Part shown: positions 35,637 through 43,908 of the stretch, in pieces
How the letters are laid out: every line of letters begins with the position of its first letter
Numbering within the stretch: position 1 is the first letter of the stretch
Assembly: GCF_007990775.1 (NCBI RefSeq)
Contig: NZ_BJXB01000009.1
Span: 124,001 to 188,000, forward strand
Reading direction: 5' to 3'
Source of the DNA: Deinococcus cellulosilyticus NBRC 106333 = KACC 11606
GTDB taxonomy: Bacteria > Deinococcota > Deinococci > Deinococcales > Deinococcaceae
Length of the DNA: 64,000 nucleotides
Made by a program: the position numbers and the translations under genes
Notes under the pieces: model-generated
The model's input: only the letters and a program-made list of their open reading frames with translations
What the model was told of the DNA's origin: nothing
The model's database searches: none

Positions 35637-36683
35637 CTACTGTGAACTGTGAACTGAATACTCCAGAATCACCTGATGGGCAAGCTCCAGACCCCATCCG
35701 CCTTCCTGATTGACCATCACCACACAGGTGAAGCTCTCCCCAAAACGGTCAGGGCAGTGCAGGGCACCAATGGAATACCCGGGGCCTCCCCCACCGTGAC
35801 CGATGAATTCATGCCTGAGGGCGTCAATCATCAGGCCCAGGCCGTAGCCTGGAACGGTGAAAATCGGGTGATGGTCAGCCACCACCACAGCCTGCATCAT
35901 CTCCCCGAGCTCACGGGGCAGCAGAACCCGGGAAGTGAACAGGGTGTCCACCAGAGCAGCAAGTTCAGAGGCTGTGGAAAGCACCACCCCATGTGCCACC
36001 CAGCCCGGATGGTAGAATTCCCGCACATCCTGCAGCTCAGGGGACCAGAAACGGCTGAATCCAGGGGTCAGGTCTGCCATGTCCTGCAGATTTTCTGCCA
36101 CCCTGGTGTTCTGCAGTCCCATCGGATCAAACAGCAACTGTTTGAGGGTTTCAGCAAGGCGCTTCCCGGAAAGCTTTTCCACCAGCAACTTCAGCACCAG
36201 ATAGCCCACATTGGAGTACAGAAAGGTGTCTCCAGCCTCTTGTTGCAACCCCATGGAGGAAATCAGGGTCAGGTATTCTTTCTCAGTCCAGGGCTCAGGT
36301 GGATGTGCTCTCAGGGCTTCCTGATAGGCTTTCAGGCTCCCATAATCTGGCAGTCCCCCTGTGTGGTTGAGCAGGTGCCTGATGGTGATGGTTTCTGGCA
36401 GGTGCAGGTCCGGGAGGTGCACAGCGACAGCATCGTCGAGTTGCAAAGGATGGTCCCGCATGAGCAGCATCAGGGCCGCAGCAATCAGGGTTTTGGTCAC
36501 GCTGTAAATGGGAAAAAGCGCATCCAGAGCCAGAGGATGCTCGCCTTGCAGGTCGGGATGTCCGACCGTGGTCACAAGCTCAGGTTTGCCATTGCGCACC
36601 ACTGCGAGAGAAATGCCGGGAACGCCCTGCTCCAGACGAAATTGTTCAAGACGTTTGAGCTTTCCAGGGTCTGCAAATGCCAT
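35637..36683 (-). CDS. Serine hydrolase of the beta-lactamase/class C family
   Basis: This encodes 348 residues. The family triad is visible: Ser-x-x-Lys in YSVTKTLIA (about residue 61), Tyr in YSNVGYL and the HGGGGPG box near residue 305. No signal peptide is present, so a cytoplasmic esterase or peptidase is more likely than a true beta-lactamase. TATACT lies five bases before the ATG, so the mRNA is probably leaderless. The last residues (SVHSSQ) are encoded by the simple repeat at 35640-35655, so the C terminus seems to have been extended by the repeat. Confidence 0.88.
   Translation of the reverse strand: MAFADPGKLKRLEQFRLEQGVPGISLAVVRNGKPELVTTVGHPDLQGEHPLALDALFPIYSVTKTLIAAALMLLMRDHPLQLDDAVAVHLPDLHLPETITIRHLLNHTGGLPDYGSLKAYQEALRAHPPEPWTEKEYLTLISSMGLQQEAGDTFLYSNVGYLVLKLLVEKLSGKRLAETLKQLLFDPMGLQNTRVAENLQDMADLTPGFSRFWSPELQDVREFYHPGWVAHGVVLSTASELAALVDTLFTSRVLLPRELGEMMQAVVVADHHPIFTVPGYGLGLMIDALRHEFIGHGGGGPGYSIGALHCPDRFGESFTCVVMVNQEGGWGLELAHQVILEYSVHSSQ
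35640..35655. repeat. Tandem simple repeat TGTGAAC
   Basis: TGTGAACTGTGAACTG contains two copies of the heptamer. It encodes the C-terminal end of the serine hydrolase on the minus strand. Confidence 0.5.
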
Positions 36684-36688
36684 GGGTC

Positions 36689-36694
36689 AGTATA
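36689..36694 (-). promoter_or_regulatory. Leaderless -10 box of the serine hydrolase gene
   Basis: TATACT on the minus strand ends five bases before ATG 36683, and no Shine-Dalgarno sequence is present. Confidence 0.6.
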
Positions 36695-36755
36695 GCTTTT
36701 GTCCTCGGCAGGGACAAAAAACCCTCCAGTGGAGGGCCTGTGAGGTGCATCCGTT

Positions 36756-38120
36756 CTAATCTCCAGAAACCACAGAGGGGGTCCCCAGAGGTGGGTATTT
36801 TTCTTCCTGGTAGGCTTCCTGGGCATGCTCGGAAAGGTCAAGACCTGCGGTTTCATAGGGAGGGGTCACCCTCACCCTGAACACAGCATCGAGCAGTTTC
36901 ATGAGGGTCCAGGTGCCTGCTGCAGCCACTGCAACTGCAGCAAGCACACCCACAGCCTGAATGCCCAGTTGTGCCCAGTTTCCGTCAATGACCCCGGAAT
37001 ATGCGCCATTCACCGCTTTGGAGGCAAACACACCTGTGAGCAGAGATCCCACGGTGCCCCCAACGGCATGGCAGGCAAAGACATCCAGCGCATCATCTGC
37101 TTTGAGTCGGTGCTTGTACTGGATCACCCAGAAAGAACAGCTTGCAGCGATCATCCCGATCAGGATCGCAGACATTGGACTGACAAAACCTGCTGCTGGG
37201 GTGATGGCAACGAGGCCCACCACAGAACCTGTGGCCGCACCTATGGCACTGGGGCGCTGTCCCCGCAGGGCCTCCCAGAGCACCCAGGCGAGCATGGCGG
37301 CACTGGTGGCAGTGCTGGTGGTGATGAAGGCAAGGGAGGCACTGCCGTTGGCCCCGAGGGCAGAGCCTGCATTGAAGCCAAACCAGCCGAACCACAACAG
37401 ACCTGCACCAAGCAGCACATAAGGGATGTTGTGGGGCACAGCCTGCCGTTTGGTGGTTTTCATGCGTTCACCGAGCAGCGTTGCTGCAACGAGCGCCGAA
37501 ACCCCGGAGGAGATGTGCACCACAGTTCCACCTGCAAAATCCAGAGCCCCCAACTTGAAAAGCCATCCTGAGGCATCCCACACCCAGTGCGCCAGTGGGG
37601 AATACACCAGCAGTGTCCAGCAAGCAATAAAAACCATGAATGCACTGAACTTCATGCGGTCAATCAGGGCCCCGCTGATCAGGGCTGCCGTGATGATGGC
37701 AAACATGCCCTGGAACATCACAAACACGTATTTGGGAATGGCATGGCCTGTTGCCGCTTCAAAAGTGCCCCACAGGGTGTTCTGGTCGATGCCCTGCATG
37801 AACGCATTCTCCAGTGACCCGATGTACGGACTGCTGCCATTGTCACCAAAAGCAAGGGTGTAGCCCAGCATCACCCACAACACCCCCACCAGCCCCATGG
37901 TGCCAAAACCCATCATGATGGTGTTCAGGACGCTTTTGGTGCGGGTGAGTCCTCCATAGAAGAAGGCGAGGCCAGGGGTCATCAACAAAACCAGGGCACT
38001 GGACATCAGCATCCAGGCGGTGTCTCCCCGGTCCAGGGTCAGGGGGACCGTTTGCTGGGCGTGTGCAGATGCGATCAGGAACAGAAGCAGAAGCAGGTGA
38101 GGGCGGAAGTTTCGTTTCAT
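36756..38120 (-). CDS. amt: Ammonium transporter, Amt family
   Basis: This encodes 454 residues from ATG 38120, preceded by GAGGGG. A cleavable signal sequence (ending SAHAQ) is followed by eleven membrane helices. The signature MTPGLAFFYGGL and the central HSSG-type DFAGGTVVHISSG and CHAVGGTVGSLLTG are all present. It moves NH4+/NH3 across the cytoplasmic membrane. No glnK gene lies next to it, although Amt and GlnK are often neighbours. A good sigma70 promoter lies at 38284-38311. Confidence 0.96.
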   Translation of the reverse strand: MKRNFRPHLLLLLFLIASAHAQQTVPLTLDRGDTAWMLMSSALVLLMTPGLAFFYGGLTRTKSVLNTIMMGFGTMGLVGVLWVMLGYTLAFGDNGSSPYIGSLENAFMQGIDQNTLWGTFEAATGHAIPKYVFVMFQGMFAIITAALISGALIDRMKFSAFMVFIACWTLLVYSPLAHWVWDASGWLFKLGALDFAGGTVVHISSGVSALVAATLLGERMKTTKRQAVPHNIPYVLLGAGLLWFGWFGFNAGSALGANGSASLAFITTSTATSAAMLAWVLWEALRGQRPSAIGAATGSVVGLVAITPAAGFVSPMSAILIGMIAASCSFWVIQYKHRLKADDALDVFACHAVGGTVGSLLTGVFASKAVNGAYSGVIDGNWAQLGIQAVGVLAAVAVAAAGTWTLMKLLDAVFRVRVTPPYETAGLDLSEHAQEAYQEEKYPPLGTPSVVSGD

Positions 38121-38283
38121 GGTTCCCCTCCAGTGCAGCAAGTGGGAAACTTGCAGCACAGGTCAGACGGACAGCAGAAAAGTGGTGTTTCCTGCAGGTG
38201 AATCTGTGGGGCGCGTCAGAACGAAAAGGGCAACAAGAAGAGGGCTGGGTCCATTTCTGGAATTCAACCTCCGTCTTGCTGTT

Positions 38284-38311
38284 AGGATAACAGAAAAGGC
38301 CATCTTGTCAA
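38284..38311 (-). promoter_or_regulatory. Promoter of amt
   Basis: TTGACA (38306-38311), 16-base spacer, TATCCT (38284-38289) on the minus strand. Confidence 0.7.
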
Positions 38312-38370
38312 GGAAATTTTTAATAGATGAATTTTTTGAAAAAATGAATCAAGATTTGCCGAATCAAACG

Positions 38371-38526
38371 TATAATTCACAGATTGTCATTTTGGAAAAT
38401 CTTCAGATTTTCAAAGATTGAAATGGGTCACCTGTGCTTCTGCACCTTGAGGTGCTGAGTGGCATAACGATCCCCTCTGGGCAACCCCTTGAGCAGGCCA
38501 GGCATTGGTTTGCTCAAGGGGCTTTT
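38371..38526 (+). ncRNA. Possible small RNA between amt and the GH43 gene
   Basis: A perfect TATAAT (38371-38376) lies in AT-rich DNA and is followed about 110 bases later by a strong plus-strand terminator: CCCCTTGAGCA (38485-38495) pairs with TGCTCAAGGGG (38511-38521), then CTTTT. No open frame lies between. The -35 region is poor, so this is only a candidate. The rest of the 38121-38644 gap holds the amt promoter and the GH43 terminator. Confidence 0.3.
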
Positions 38527-38567
38527 CAACTGCCCTGGTTTCAGACACCAGAAAACCTCATCAGGTC

Positions 38568-38615
38568 AAAAAAGCGATGTGGTGGAGGCTCAACATTCGT
38601 TTCCTCCACCACATC
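38568..38615 (-). terminator. Terminator of the GH43 gene
   Basis: GATGTGGTGGAGG and CCTCCACCACATC form a 13-bp stem. On the minus strand it is followed by GCTTTTTT. Confidence 0.9.
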
Positions 38616-38644
38616 AAACATGCCTCCTGATCAGGACATCCAGG

Positions 38645-39619
38645 TCAGACTGCAGGTTCCTTCTGTGTGTCTGGCAGAGGCACACCAAACACAGGTGTCC
38701 CATCTTCTGCATATCCAAACACCTGTGCACGGGCATGGCGGTTGGGGTCATACAGGGGGTCTCCCACAATCTCCTTGTAACTGCGGGCATGGAAAATCAG
38801 CACGTCCGTACCATCTTCCAGGGTGGTGAAACTGTTGTGTCCGGGGCCATACTGTCTGTTTTTCTCACTGGTCTGGAACACGGGCTCCCGGGATTTGGTC
38901 CACACGTCAGGATCAAGCAGATCTGCATCCTCTGGTGCACTGAGCAGGCCCATGCAGTAATGGTGGTCTGTTGCACTGGCAGAAAAGCTGATGAAAATGC
39001 GTCCATTGCGTTTCAGCACGGCAGGACCTTCATTGACCAGAAAACCAATCACTTCCCAGGGGTATTCAGGGGTGGTGAGCATCACCTGTTCCCCTTTTAA
39101 GGTCCAGGGGTTTTCCATTTCGCTGATGTACAGGTTGGAGTTGCCGAAGATTTCGGGGTTTTTCTGGGCCCAGACCAGATACCGTTTGCCTCTGTGCTCA
39201 AACGTGGTGGCGTCCAGCGCAAATGTCTCCCACTTTGTCTTCAACTGTCCTTTTTCAACCCACTGGCCCTCCAGAGGATTCTCGGCATCACATTCGAGCA
39301 CAAACATGCGGTGGTCAAAGAGGCCATCGCGGGTCTCGGTGGTTCTGGCTGCAGCAAAGTAGATGTACCACTTTCCATCAATGAAATGGAGTTCGGGGGC
39401 CCAGATGTTGGCGCTCATGGGTCCTGTGGGGTATTTTCTCCAGACCACCACGGTTTCAGCGGCGGTCAGATCTTCCAGTTTTCGTGCTCGACGCAGTTCA
39501 ATGCGGTCATATTCAGGCACAGAGCCTGTGAAGTAGTAGTACCCATCGGTGTGCAGGTGAACCCAGGGATCGGCCCTCTGTTCGACCAGTGGATTGGGAA
39601 AAACGGGTTGTGATGGCAT
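38645..39619 (-). CDS. Intracellular GH43 exo-arabinanase or arabinofuranosidase
   Basis: This encodes 324 residues from ATG 39619, with AAGGAG six bases upstream; the longer frame reads through the operators. The GH43 acids are in RADPWVHLHTDGYYYFTGS, LDATTFEHRGKRYL and NEGPAVLKRNGRIF. It has no signal peptide, unlike the two endo-arabinanases, so it should act on imported oligosaccharides. It resembles the exo-acting GH43_26-type enzymes more than endo-arabinanases (inference from motif context). Its promoter carries two copies of the arabinan operator, so it belongs to the same regulon although it lies 5 kb from the main operon. Confidence 0.9.
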   Translation of the reverse strand: MPSQPVFPNPLVEQRADPWVHLHTDGYYYFTGSVPEYDRIELRRARKLEDLTAAETVVVWRKYPTGPMSANIWAPELHFIDGKWYIYFAAARTTETRDGLFDHRMFVLECDAENPLEGQWVEKGQLKTKWETFALDATTFEHRGKRYLVWAQKNPEIFGNSNLYISEMENPWTLKGEQVMLTTPEYPWEVIGFLVNEGPAVLKRNGRIFISFSASATDHHYCMGLLSAPEDADLLDPDVWTKSREPVFQTSEKNRQYGPGHNSFTTLEDGTDVLIFHARSYKEIVGDPLYDPNRHARAQVFGYAEDGTPVFGVPLPDTQKEPAV

Positions 39620-39650
39620 GACAGGCTCCTTCTGGACCAATGTGAATTCA

Positions 39651-39664
39651 TGTGATCGATCACA
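39651..39664. promoter_or_regulatory. LacI-family operator, GH43 gene site 2
   Basis: TGTGATCGATCACA is a perfect palindrome 31 bases upstream of the GH43 start codon. Its centre is 70 bases from the site at 39721. Confidence 0.8.
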
Positions 39665-39720
39665 ATTGGTTAGGACATGAGAGGTGGACTTGGGCAGGAT
39701 CAAGTGAAGTGTAGCGCAGA

Positions 39721-39734
39721 TGTGAACGCTAACA
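39721..39734. promoter_or_regulatory. LacI-family operator, GH43 gene site 1
   Basis: TGTGAACGCTAACA (minus strand TGTTAGCGTTCACA) abuts the -10 box of the GH43 promoter. Confidence 0.78.
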
Positions 39735-39763
39735 CAGTAGCACTGTGCGCCTGAGGCTGTCAA
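39734..39763 (-). promoter_or_regulatory. Promoter of the intracellular GH43 gene
   Basis: TTGACA (39758-39763), 18-base spacer, TACTGT (39734-39739). The layout matches the arabinan operon promoter, with the operator directly after the -10. Confidence 0.78.
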
Positions 39764-39782
39764 GACACACCCCGGCATCGCA

Positions 39783-39788
39783 TACACT
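39783..39788 (+). promoter_or_regulatory. Leaderless -10 box of the glycerate kinase gene
   Basis: TACACT lies eight bases before ATG 39797, with no Shine-Dalgarno sequence. It forms a divergent pair with the GH43 promoter. Confidence 0.5.
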
Positions 39789-39796
39789 TGAACCAC

Positions 39797-41044
39797 ATGC
39801 GAGACCTTCTTTTACAGGCCTTTCACTCTGCACTGGCAGAAAATGATCCTTACCTGCTGACCCTGAATCACCTGCCTGAGCGACCTTCAAAAGGACAGGT
39901 GGCCGTGCTTGCCGTGGGCAAAGCTGCCCTTCCCATGCTGAAAGCTGCAGAAGACACCTATGGTCCAGACCTCATTGGACATGCCGTCACACGATATGGT
40001 CATGGGGGAGCGACCCTCCACATTCCTCTGGACGAAGCCTCCCATCCCACGCCAGACGATAACAGTGAACGTGCAGCCCAGAAAGCCCTGCACCTTGCGG
40101 CCTCCCTGGAAGAAAAAGACACCCTGATTATTCTGATCAGCGGAGGGGGAAGTGCGTTGTGGTGTGCGCCCAGGGGCATCACCCGACCTGAGAAAACCTT
40201 GCTGACCCGGCTGCTCCTGAACAGTGGGGCCACCATCCACGAGATCAACACGGTTCGCAAACAATTCTCCCACATCAAAGGGGGGCAGCTGGCAGAGCAC
40301 ACCCGAGCAAAAGTGGTGACCCTGATGCTCTCAGATGTGTCCGGAGATGACCCCTCCATCATTGCCTCTGGCCCCACCATCCCAGACAGCAGCACACCGG
40401 AAGATGCTCTGGAGGTTCTGCAAAGGTATGGTCTTGATCAGCAGCCAGAACTCCAGAACGCTGTTCAGCACCTCAGACACGCCCCTCCCCGAAAAAACGC
40501 ACGCAAGGACCGGACTTCGAGCACCATCATCGGCAGCAATTTCCATTTCCTGAAATCCGTTCAGCACTTCTGGCAACAGCAGGGCATTCCAGCAATCCTT
40601 CTGGGAGACACGTTTACAGGTGAAGCCAGAGAACTCGCCGCCTTTCATGCAGGAGTGGTCAGGAGCATTCGGAATCATGCTGAACCTGTGAAACCTCCTG
40701 TGGTCCTGATAAGTGGTGGAGAGGCCAGTGTAACGGTCAAAGGCTCAGGTCAGGGAGGCCGCAATCAGGAGTTTCTGCTGTGGTTGTGCTGGCACCTGAA
40801 GGACGAAGGGGTGTGGGCATTTGCAGCCGACACAGACGGCATCGATGGAACCACTCATGCAGCAGGAGCCCTCCTCACCCCGGACACCTTCCAGAGGGCT
40901 CAGGCTGTGCGAAACATCAAAAAAGACCTGGAAGACAACAACGCTTTTGCATTCTTTGAAGCTCTGGAACAACTGGTGGTGACGGGACCCACCCACAACA
41001 ATTTGAATGATTGTCGGATGGTGTATGTGTCTGGCACTCGGTAA
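39797..41044 (+). CDS. Glycerate 2-kinase (MOFRL/GckA family)
   Basis: This encodes 415 residues from ATG 39797; a TTG three codons earlier overlaps the -10 box. It phosphorylates D-glycerate at position 2. Family features include VLAVGKAALPMLKA near the N terminus, LILISGGGSALWCAP, VRKQFSHIKGGQLA, VLISGGEASVTVKGSGQGGRNQEF split across the MOFRL domain, and ADTDGIDGTTHAAGA. No operon partner in glyoxylate or glycerate metabolism is seen; the DUF1963 gene follows after 8 bases with its own -10 sequence. Confidence 0.93.
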   Translation: MRDLLLQAFHSALAENDPYLLTLNHLPERPSKGQVAVLAVGKAALPMLKAAEDTYGPDLIGHAVTRYGHGGATLHIPLDEASHPTPDDNSERAAQKALHLAASLEEKDTLIILISGGGSALWCAPRGITRPEKTLLTRLLLNSGATIHEINTVRKQFSHIKGGQLAEHTRAKVVTLMLSDVSGDDPSIIASGPTIPDSSTPEDALEVLQRYGLDQQPELQNAVQHLRHAPPRKNARKDRTSSTIIGSNFHFLKSVQHFWQQQGIPAILLGDTFTGEARELAAFHAGVVRSIRNHAEPVKPPVVLISGGEASVTVKGSGQGGRNQEFLLWLCWHLKDEGVWAFAADTDGIDGTTHAAGALLTPDTFQRAQAVRNIKKDLEDNNAFAFFEALEQLVVTGPTHNNLNDCRMVYVSGTR

Positions 41045-41047
41045 AAT
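41042..41047 (+). promoter_or_regulatory. Leaderless -10 box of the DUF1963 gene
   Basis: TAAAAT ends five bases before ATG 41053 and overlaps the stop codon (TAA 41042-41044) of the kinase gene. Confidence 0.5.
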
Positions 41048-41052
41048 GCCTC

Positions 41053-41892
41053 ATGACAATTCATCTCCCTGAAGCCTGGATCACCCAACATGGTCTTGAA
41101 AGCCATCGAGAATTGCTTCAGCAGCATACCCTGGCTTCTGTTTTGTTTTTTCTGGGTAAACAAAGCCCCTCCGTGGGCTCAAGTAAAATTGGAGGTCTGC
41201 CGGACCTTCCTCCTTCCTTTTGCTGGCCCCTGAATGGAACTGGAGAAGCACTCACTTTCTTGATGCAGATTCGGCTACAAGACTTGCCTGAATCTGCGGG
41301 TGATCCTTTGCCACGAGCAGGCATGCTTTACTTTTTTCTGGGTGAAGATGAACCTGCTTACAACATTGACCATCAAGTTCTGCTCTACACCGGTGATGAG
41401 CCTCTGGCCTGTGTTGACCCACCTGCAGAATATGCCTGTGAATCGTACACGCATCTGAAACCACATACTCTTGAGGCGGTTTTTGCACCTGATCTTCCCC
41501 ACTGGTCGACCAGAGACTACGACACACTCGTTGCTCTACTGGGAGAACAGGCTCAAGAAAATTACGAGTCCTGGGTTAGAGAACTCCATCAGCAACCCGA
41601 TAAGGTTCTTGTCGCCAGATTGTTTGGGCATGCTTCAGGCGTTGGTCAGGACTCCAGAGAAGATGCTTATGTGGTCCGTGAAGTGGGACCCCAATATCTG
41701 TTCGACCTGAAAAAATGGGCTGAATTGAACATGATCCATGCCCTGGACTGGCTGCATTTTCTCACCTTCGAATCGGTAGATGAACTTGATTTGATGTTCT
41801 GGGATGCAGGTTACCTGCAATTCCTTATTCACCGCAAGGATCCAAGAAACCTGAACTTTCAGAACCTGTATGCAGCCATTGAGACCAGTTGA
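41053..41892 (+). CDS. DUF1963 (YwqG-like) protein
   Basis: This encodes 279 residues. The layout matches the YwqG/DUF1963 family: SSKIGGLPDLPPSFCWP, LTFLMQIRLQDLPE, AGMLYFFLGEDEP and a C-terminal MFWDAGYLQFLIHRKD. Members of this family bind no known ligand with certainty and are often annotated as cytoplasmic proteins of unknown function. No signal peptide or membrane segment is present. Codon use is somewhat less GC-rich than in the catabolic genes around it. Confidence 0.85.
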   Translation: MTIHLPEAWITQHGLESHRELLQQHTLASVLFFLGKQSPSVGSSKIGGLPDLPPSFCWPLNGTGEALTFLMQIRLQDLPESAGDPLPRAGMLYFFLGEDEPAYNIDHQVLLYTGDEPLACVDPPAEYACESYTHLKPHTLEAVFAPDLPHWSTRDYDTLVALLGEQAQENYESWVRELHQQPDKVLVARLFGHASGVGQDSREDAYVVREVGPQYLFDLKKWAELNMIHALDWLHFLTFESVDELDLMFWDAGYLQFLIHRKDPRNLNFQNLYAAIETS

Positions 41893-41895
41893 GGA

Positions 41896-42465
41896 TCACG
41901 GCCTTGCCCGACTTTGACCCGTGGCCATCCCTCCTGCAATCAGGTGGGCTGCCCGCAGGGGCTCGGGGATGTTGGAGCAGATGGCGAAACGCTGAATGAC
42001 CTGTTCAGCCTGTTCCAGCGTGAGCCCAGCACGCTGCACGTACACACCAGAAGCAGCCTCCATCTCTCCTGCTTTCTGGATCAGGTGCCATTTGCGTTTG
42101 CCCCCAGGCACCCGGTTCAGCAGGGCATCTTTGATCTTCTCCATGTTGGGCTTGCGCCTGGAAACCACCAGCACGGGTCGGTCCAGCAGGGCACTGAGTT
42201 CATGGATGTCCATGACATTGAACCCCCCCAGGGCAATCCCCTGCAGCAGAATCAGCTGGGTGTGGTCATAAAATTTGGAGTTCAGGACGAGGTTTGCAAT
42301 CACGCGGGTGCTGTTGACCCCATCCCGCCGGATTTTTGCACTGAGGATGCCTTCGAGTTTCTGCCCGGCGTAGACCGTTCCAACAATCGGGATGTCTCCC
42401 CGGTGGCTGCGCTCAAACGGAAAGTCATCAAACCCGATGGCGTGGGAGAGTTTTGATTCACGCAT
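41896..42465 (-). CDS. DUF99 protein (endonuclease V-like fold)
   Basis: This encodes 189 residues with GGAGGG before the ATG. The opening IGFDDFPF, then VGTVYAGQKLEGIL, LLQGIALGGFNVMDI and VVSRRKP, match DUF99/UPF0215. Sequence-structure studies relate that family to endonuclease V and so to nucleic-acid processing. It is the last gene of a four-gene cassette and overlaps the nucleotidyltransferase by 8 bases. In this context a role in RNA repair or editing is attractive but unproven. Confidence 0.85.
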   Translation of the reverse strand: MRESKLSHAIGFDDFPFERSHRGDIPIVGTVYAGQKLEGILSAKIRRDGVNSTRVIANLVLNSKFYDHTQLILLQGIALGGFNVMDIHELSALLDRPVLVVSRRKPNMEKIKDALLNRVPGGKRKWHLIQKAGEMEAASGVYVQRAGLTLEQAEQVIQRFAICSNIPEPLRAAHLIAGGMATGQSRARP

Positions 42466-43216
42466 GAAATCCCTCCAGCCTGGACAGGACCTCCCTGACC
42501 CTGGTGCGGCACACCAGAAAATCAGCGGTCAATTGATGTCTGCGCAGAAAGGTGCGCCACTTGCGCTGTCCTGAGGTGCTGCAGCCCCAGGATTCACGGG
42601 TGTGAAAGTCCAGAAGCAGGCCCACATCATCTCCCCTGCTGGAAAAAGCAACCTTGAGGGCAGGATTCAGAAGGTCCAGGTTCATGGGCAGGCCAGCGAG
42701 CACCCACAGATCATACAGGTCTTTGGCCCTCCAGCGACCCCTTCCAAATTCTGCAAGTCCATGCAGCTTCCAGGCGTAAAGGATTTCTGGCAGGCAACTG
42801 GGAACAGGCCCCACCTCAGGAATGAAAGCCTGCACTGGAGGATGAATCAGGGGGTCTCCGAAGGCAAAATCAATCTGGAAGCACTGGAGGTCCCCATCCT
42901 GCACCTGTCCGGTCAGAAAAACCCTCACGCCCGGAAATGCAGTGTCTTCCCAGATGATTTCTGAACGCTCAAAAAAAAGTTGGGTTGACGGGTCAGGAAC
43001 AGAGAGGATCTCATGGATCAGACGCAGCAGATCTGCTGAATTAAAATCACCGAGCACCAGATGATCCAGGTCCACTGGGCGTCTGGCTCCAGGGCACAGG
43101 GTGGAGGTGAGCATGGAGCCACGCAGCACCAGTCGGTCCTGTTCTGGATGCTGGATGGTCCTCCTGAGCCAGCCTTTCAGCAACTCAGGCTCGACTTCCG
43201 GGGTGTGGGATGTCAT
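42458..43216 (-). CDS. Nucleotidyltransferase, AbiEii/AbiGii-like
   Basis: This encodes 252 residues. The polymerase-beta-type motif is visible as Gly33-Ser34 (LRGSMLT) and Asp49-x-Asp51 (RPVDLDHL), with a third acidic residue in CFQIDFAFGDPL near residue 118. A distal KLHGLAEFGRGRWRAKDLYD matches AbiEii/MenT-like toxins, which add nucleotides to tRNA or other acceptors. The start overlaps the RNA ligase stop as ATGA, with GGAGGTG upstream. No AbiEi-type antitoxin is adjacent. An RNA end-modifying activity working with the ligase is more consistent with this context than a stand-alone toxin (inference). Confidence 0.85.
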   Translation of the reverse strand: MTSHTPEVEPELLKGWLRRTIQHPEQDRLVLRGSMLTSTLCPGARRPVDLDHLVLGDFNSADLLRLIHEILSVPDPSTQLFFERSEIIWEDTAFPGVRVFLTGQVQDGDLQCFQIDFAFGDPLIHPPVQAFIPEVGPVPSCLPEILYAWKLHGLAEFGRGRWRAKDLYDLWVLAGLPMNLDLLNPALKVAFSSRGDDVGLLLDFHTRESWGCSTSGQRKWRTFLRRHQLTADFLVCRTRVREVLSRLEGFHA

Positions 43217-43908
43217 GCGTGCACCTCCTTCGGATAAAGGTTGAAAACTGGGGGTTCTCCGGTGTGGTCTGACAGGAAACAGCCATCCTGTTTTCCCTGA
43301 CGGACGAATTTTGCAAGTTGCAGCACCTCCCTGCCACGTTCAAGGCGGTAAATCACACCTTCTGCTGAATCGATGGCTCCATGGTGCCCGTGCGGCCCCA
43401 GGTTTTGCAGTGCTGATGAAATGGACAGTGCTTCACCTGAATGAAGCAAAGCAGGCGAACAAAAACCTGCGTTATGCACCCGGCTTTTCATCTCCAGCAA
43501 GGGCATCCTGTGGCCAGATGCCTCAAAGACATCCAGCACGACCAGAGGTTCATGGGGCAGGTGATAGCGGGTGCCGTGGGCCACCGGAAGCCATTCAAAC
43601 ACTGCCCTTTCTCCTTCTTTCAGCCAGGAGAATCGGCGCTGGTTCTGTTCAAGCCAGACAGCAAAAGCCCTGCGGTTGTCATTCAGAGACAGGCTGCACA
43701 GCCTGCCTTCCCATCCGTATGCCAGCAGGTCACCCTCGAGCCGCAGCACAGCCACACAGGTTCCGTCCAGTTTCTCCTGAACGTGCACCAGATCCCCTGG
43801 TCGTGCCACCGAGGTGAGCCTCAGGGCCATGCAAGGGTCCAGGGTGCGGTCTGCAGGTCCGGTGCGTGATCCGGGGAGGTGGGGAATTCTCCCATAAATG
43901 CGCTTCAT
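43213..43908 (-). CDS. RNA ligase family protein
   Basis: This encodes 231 residues from ATG 43908, which forms an ATGA overlap with the upstream stop. The adenylation motif KxDG is in VQEKLDGTCVAV (Lys46 is the predicted AMP acceptor). Motif III-type AVFEWLPVAH, motif IV EGVIYRLERG and motif V LAKFVRQGKQDG are all present, so the core nucleotidyltransferase domain appears intact. It should adenylate and seal RNA ends with ATP. It lacks a recognisable extra C-terminal domain, so it is close to a minimal ligase. It is coupled to the nucleotidyltransferase downstream. Confidence 0.9.
   Translation of the reverse strand: MKRIYGRIPHLPGSRTGPADRTLDPCMALRLTSVARPGDLVHVQEKLDGTCVAVLRLEGDLLAYGWEGRLCSLSLNDNRRAFAVWLEQNQRRFSWLKEGERAVFEWLPVAHGTRYHLPHEPLVVLDVFEASGHRMPLLEMKSRVHNAGFCSPALLHSGEALSISSALQNLGPHGHHGAIDSAEGVIYRLERGREVLQLAKFVRQGKQDGCFLSDHTGEPPVFNLYPKEVHA

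Noticed and set aside
42458..43216. Calling the nucleotidyltransferase a classical AbiE toxin-antitoxin system
   Set aside because: No AbiEi-type antitoxin gene is adjacent, and it is translationally coupled to an RNA ligase.
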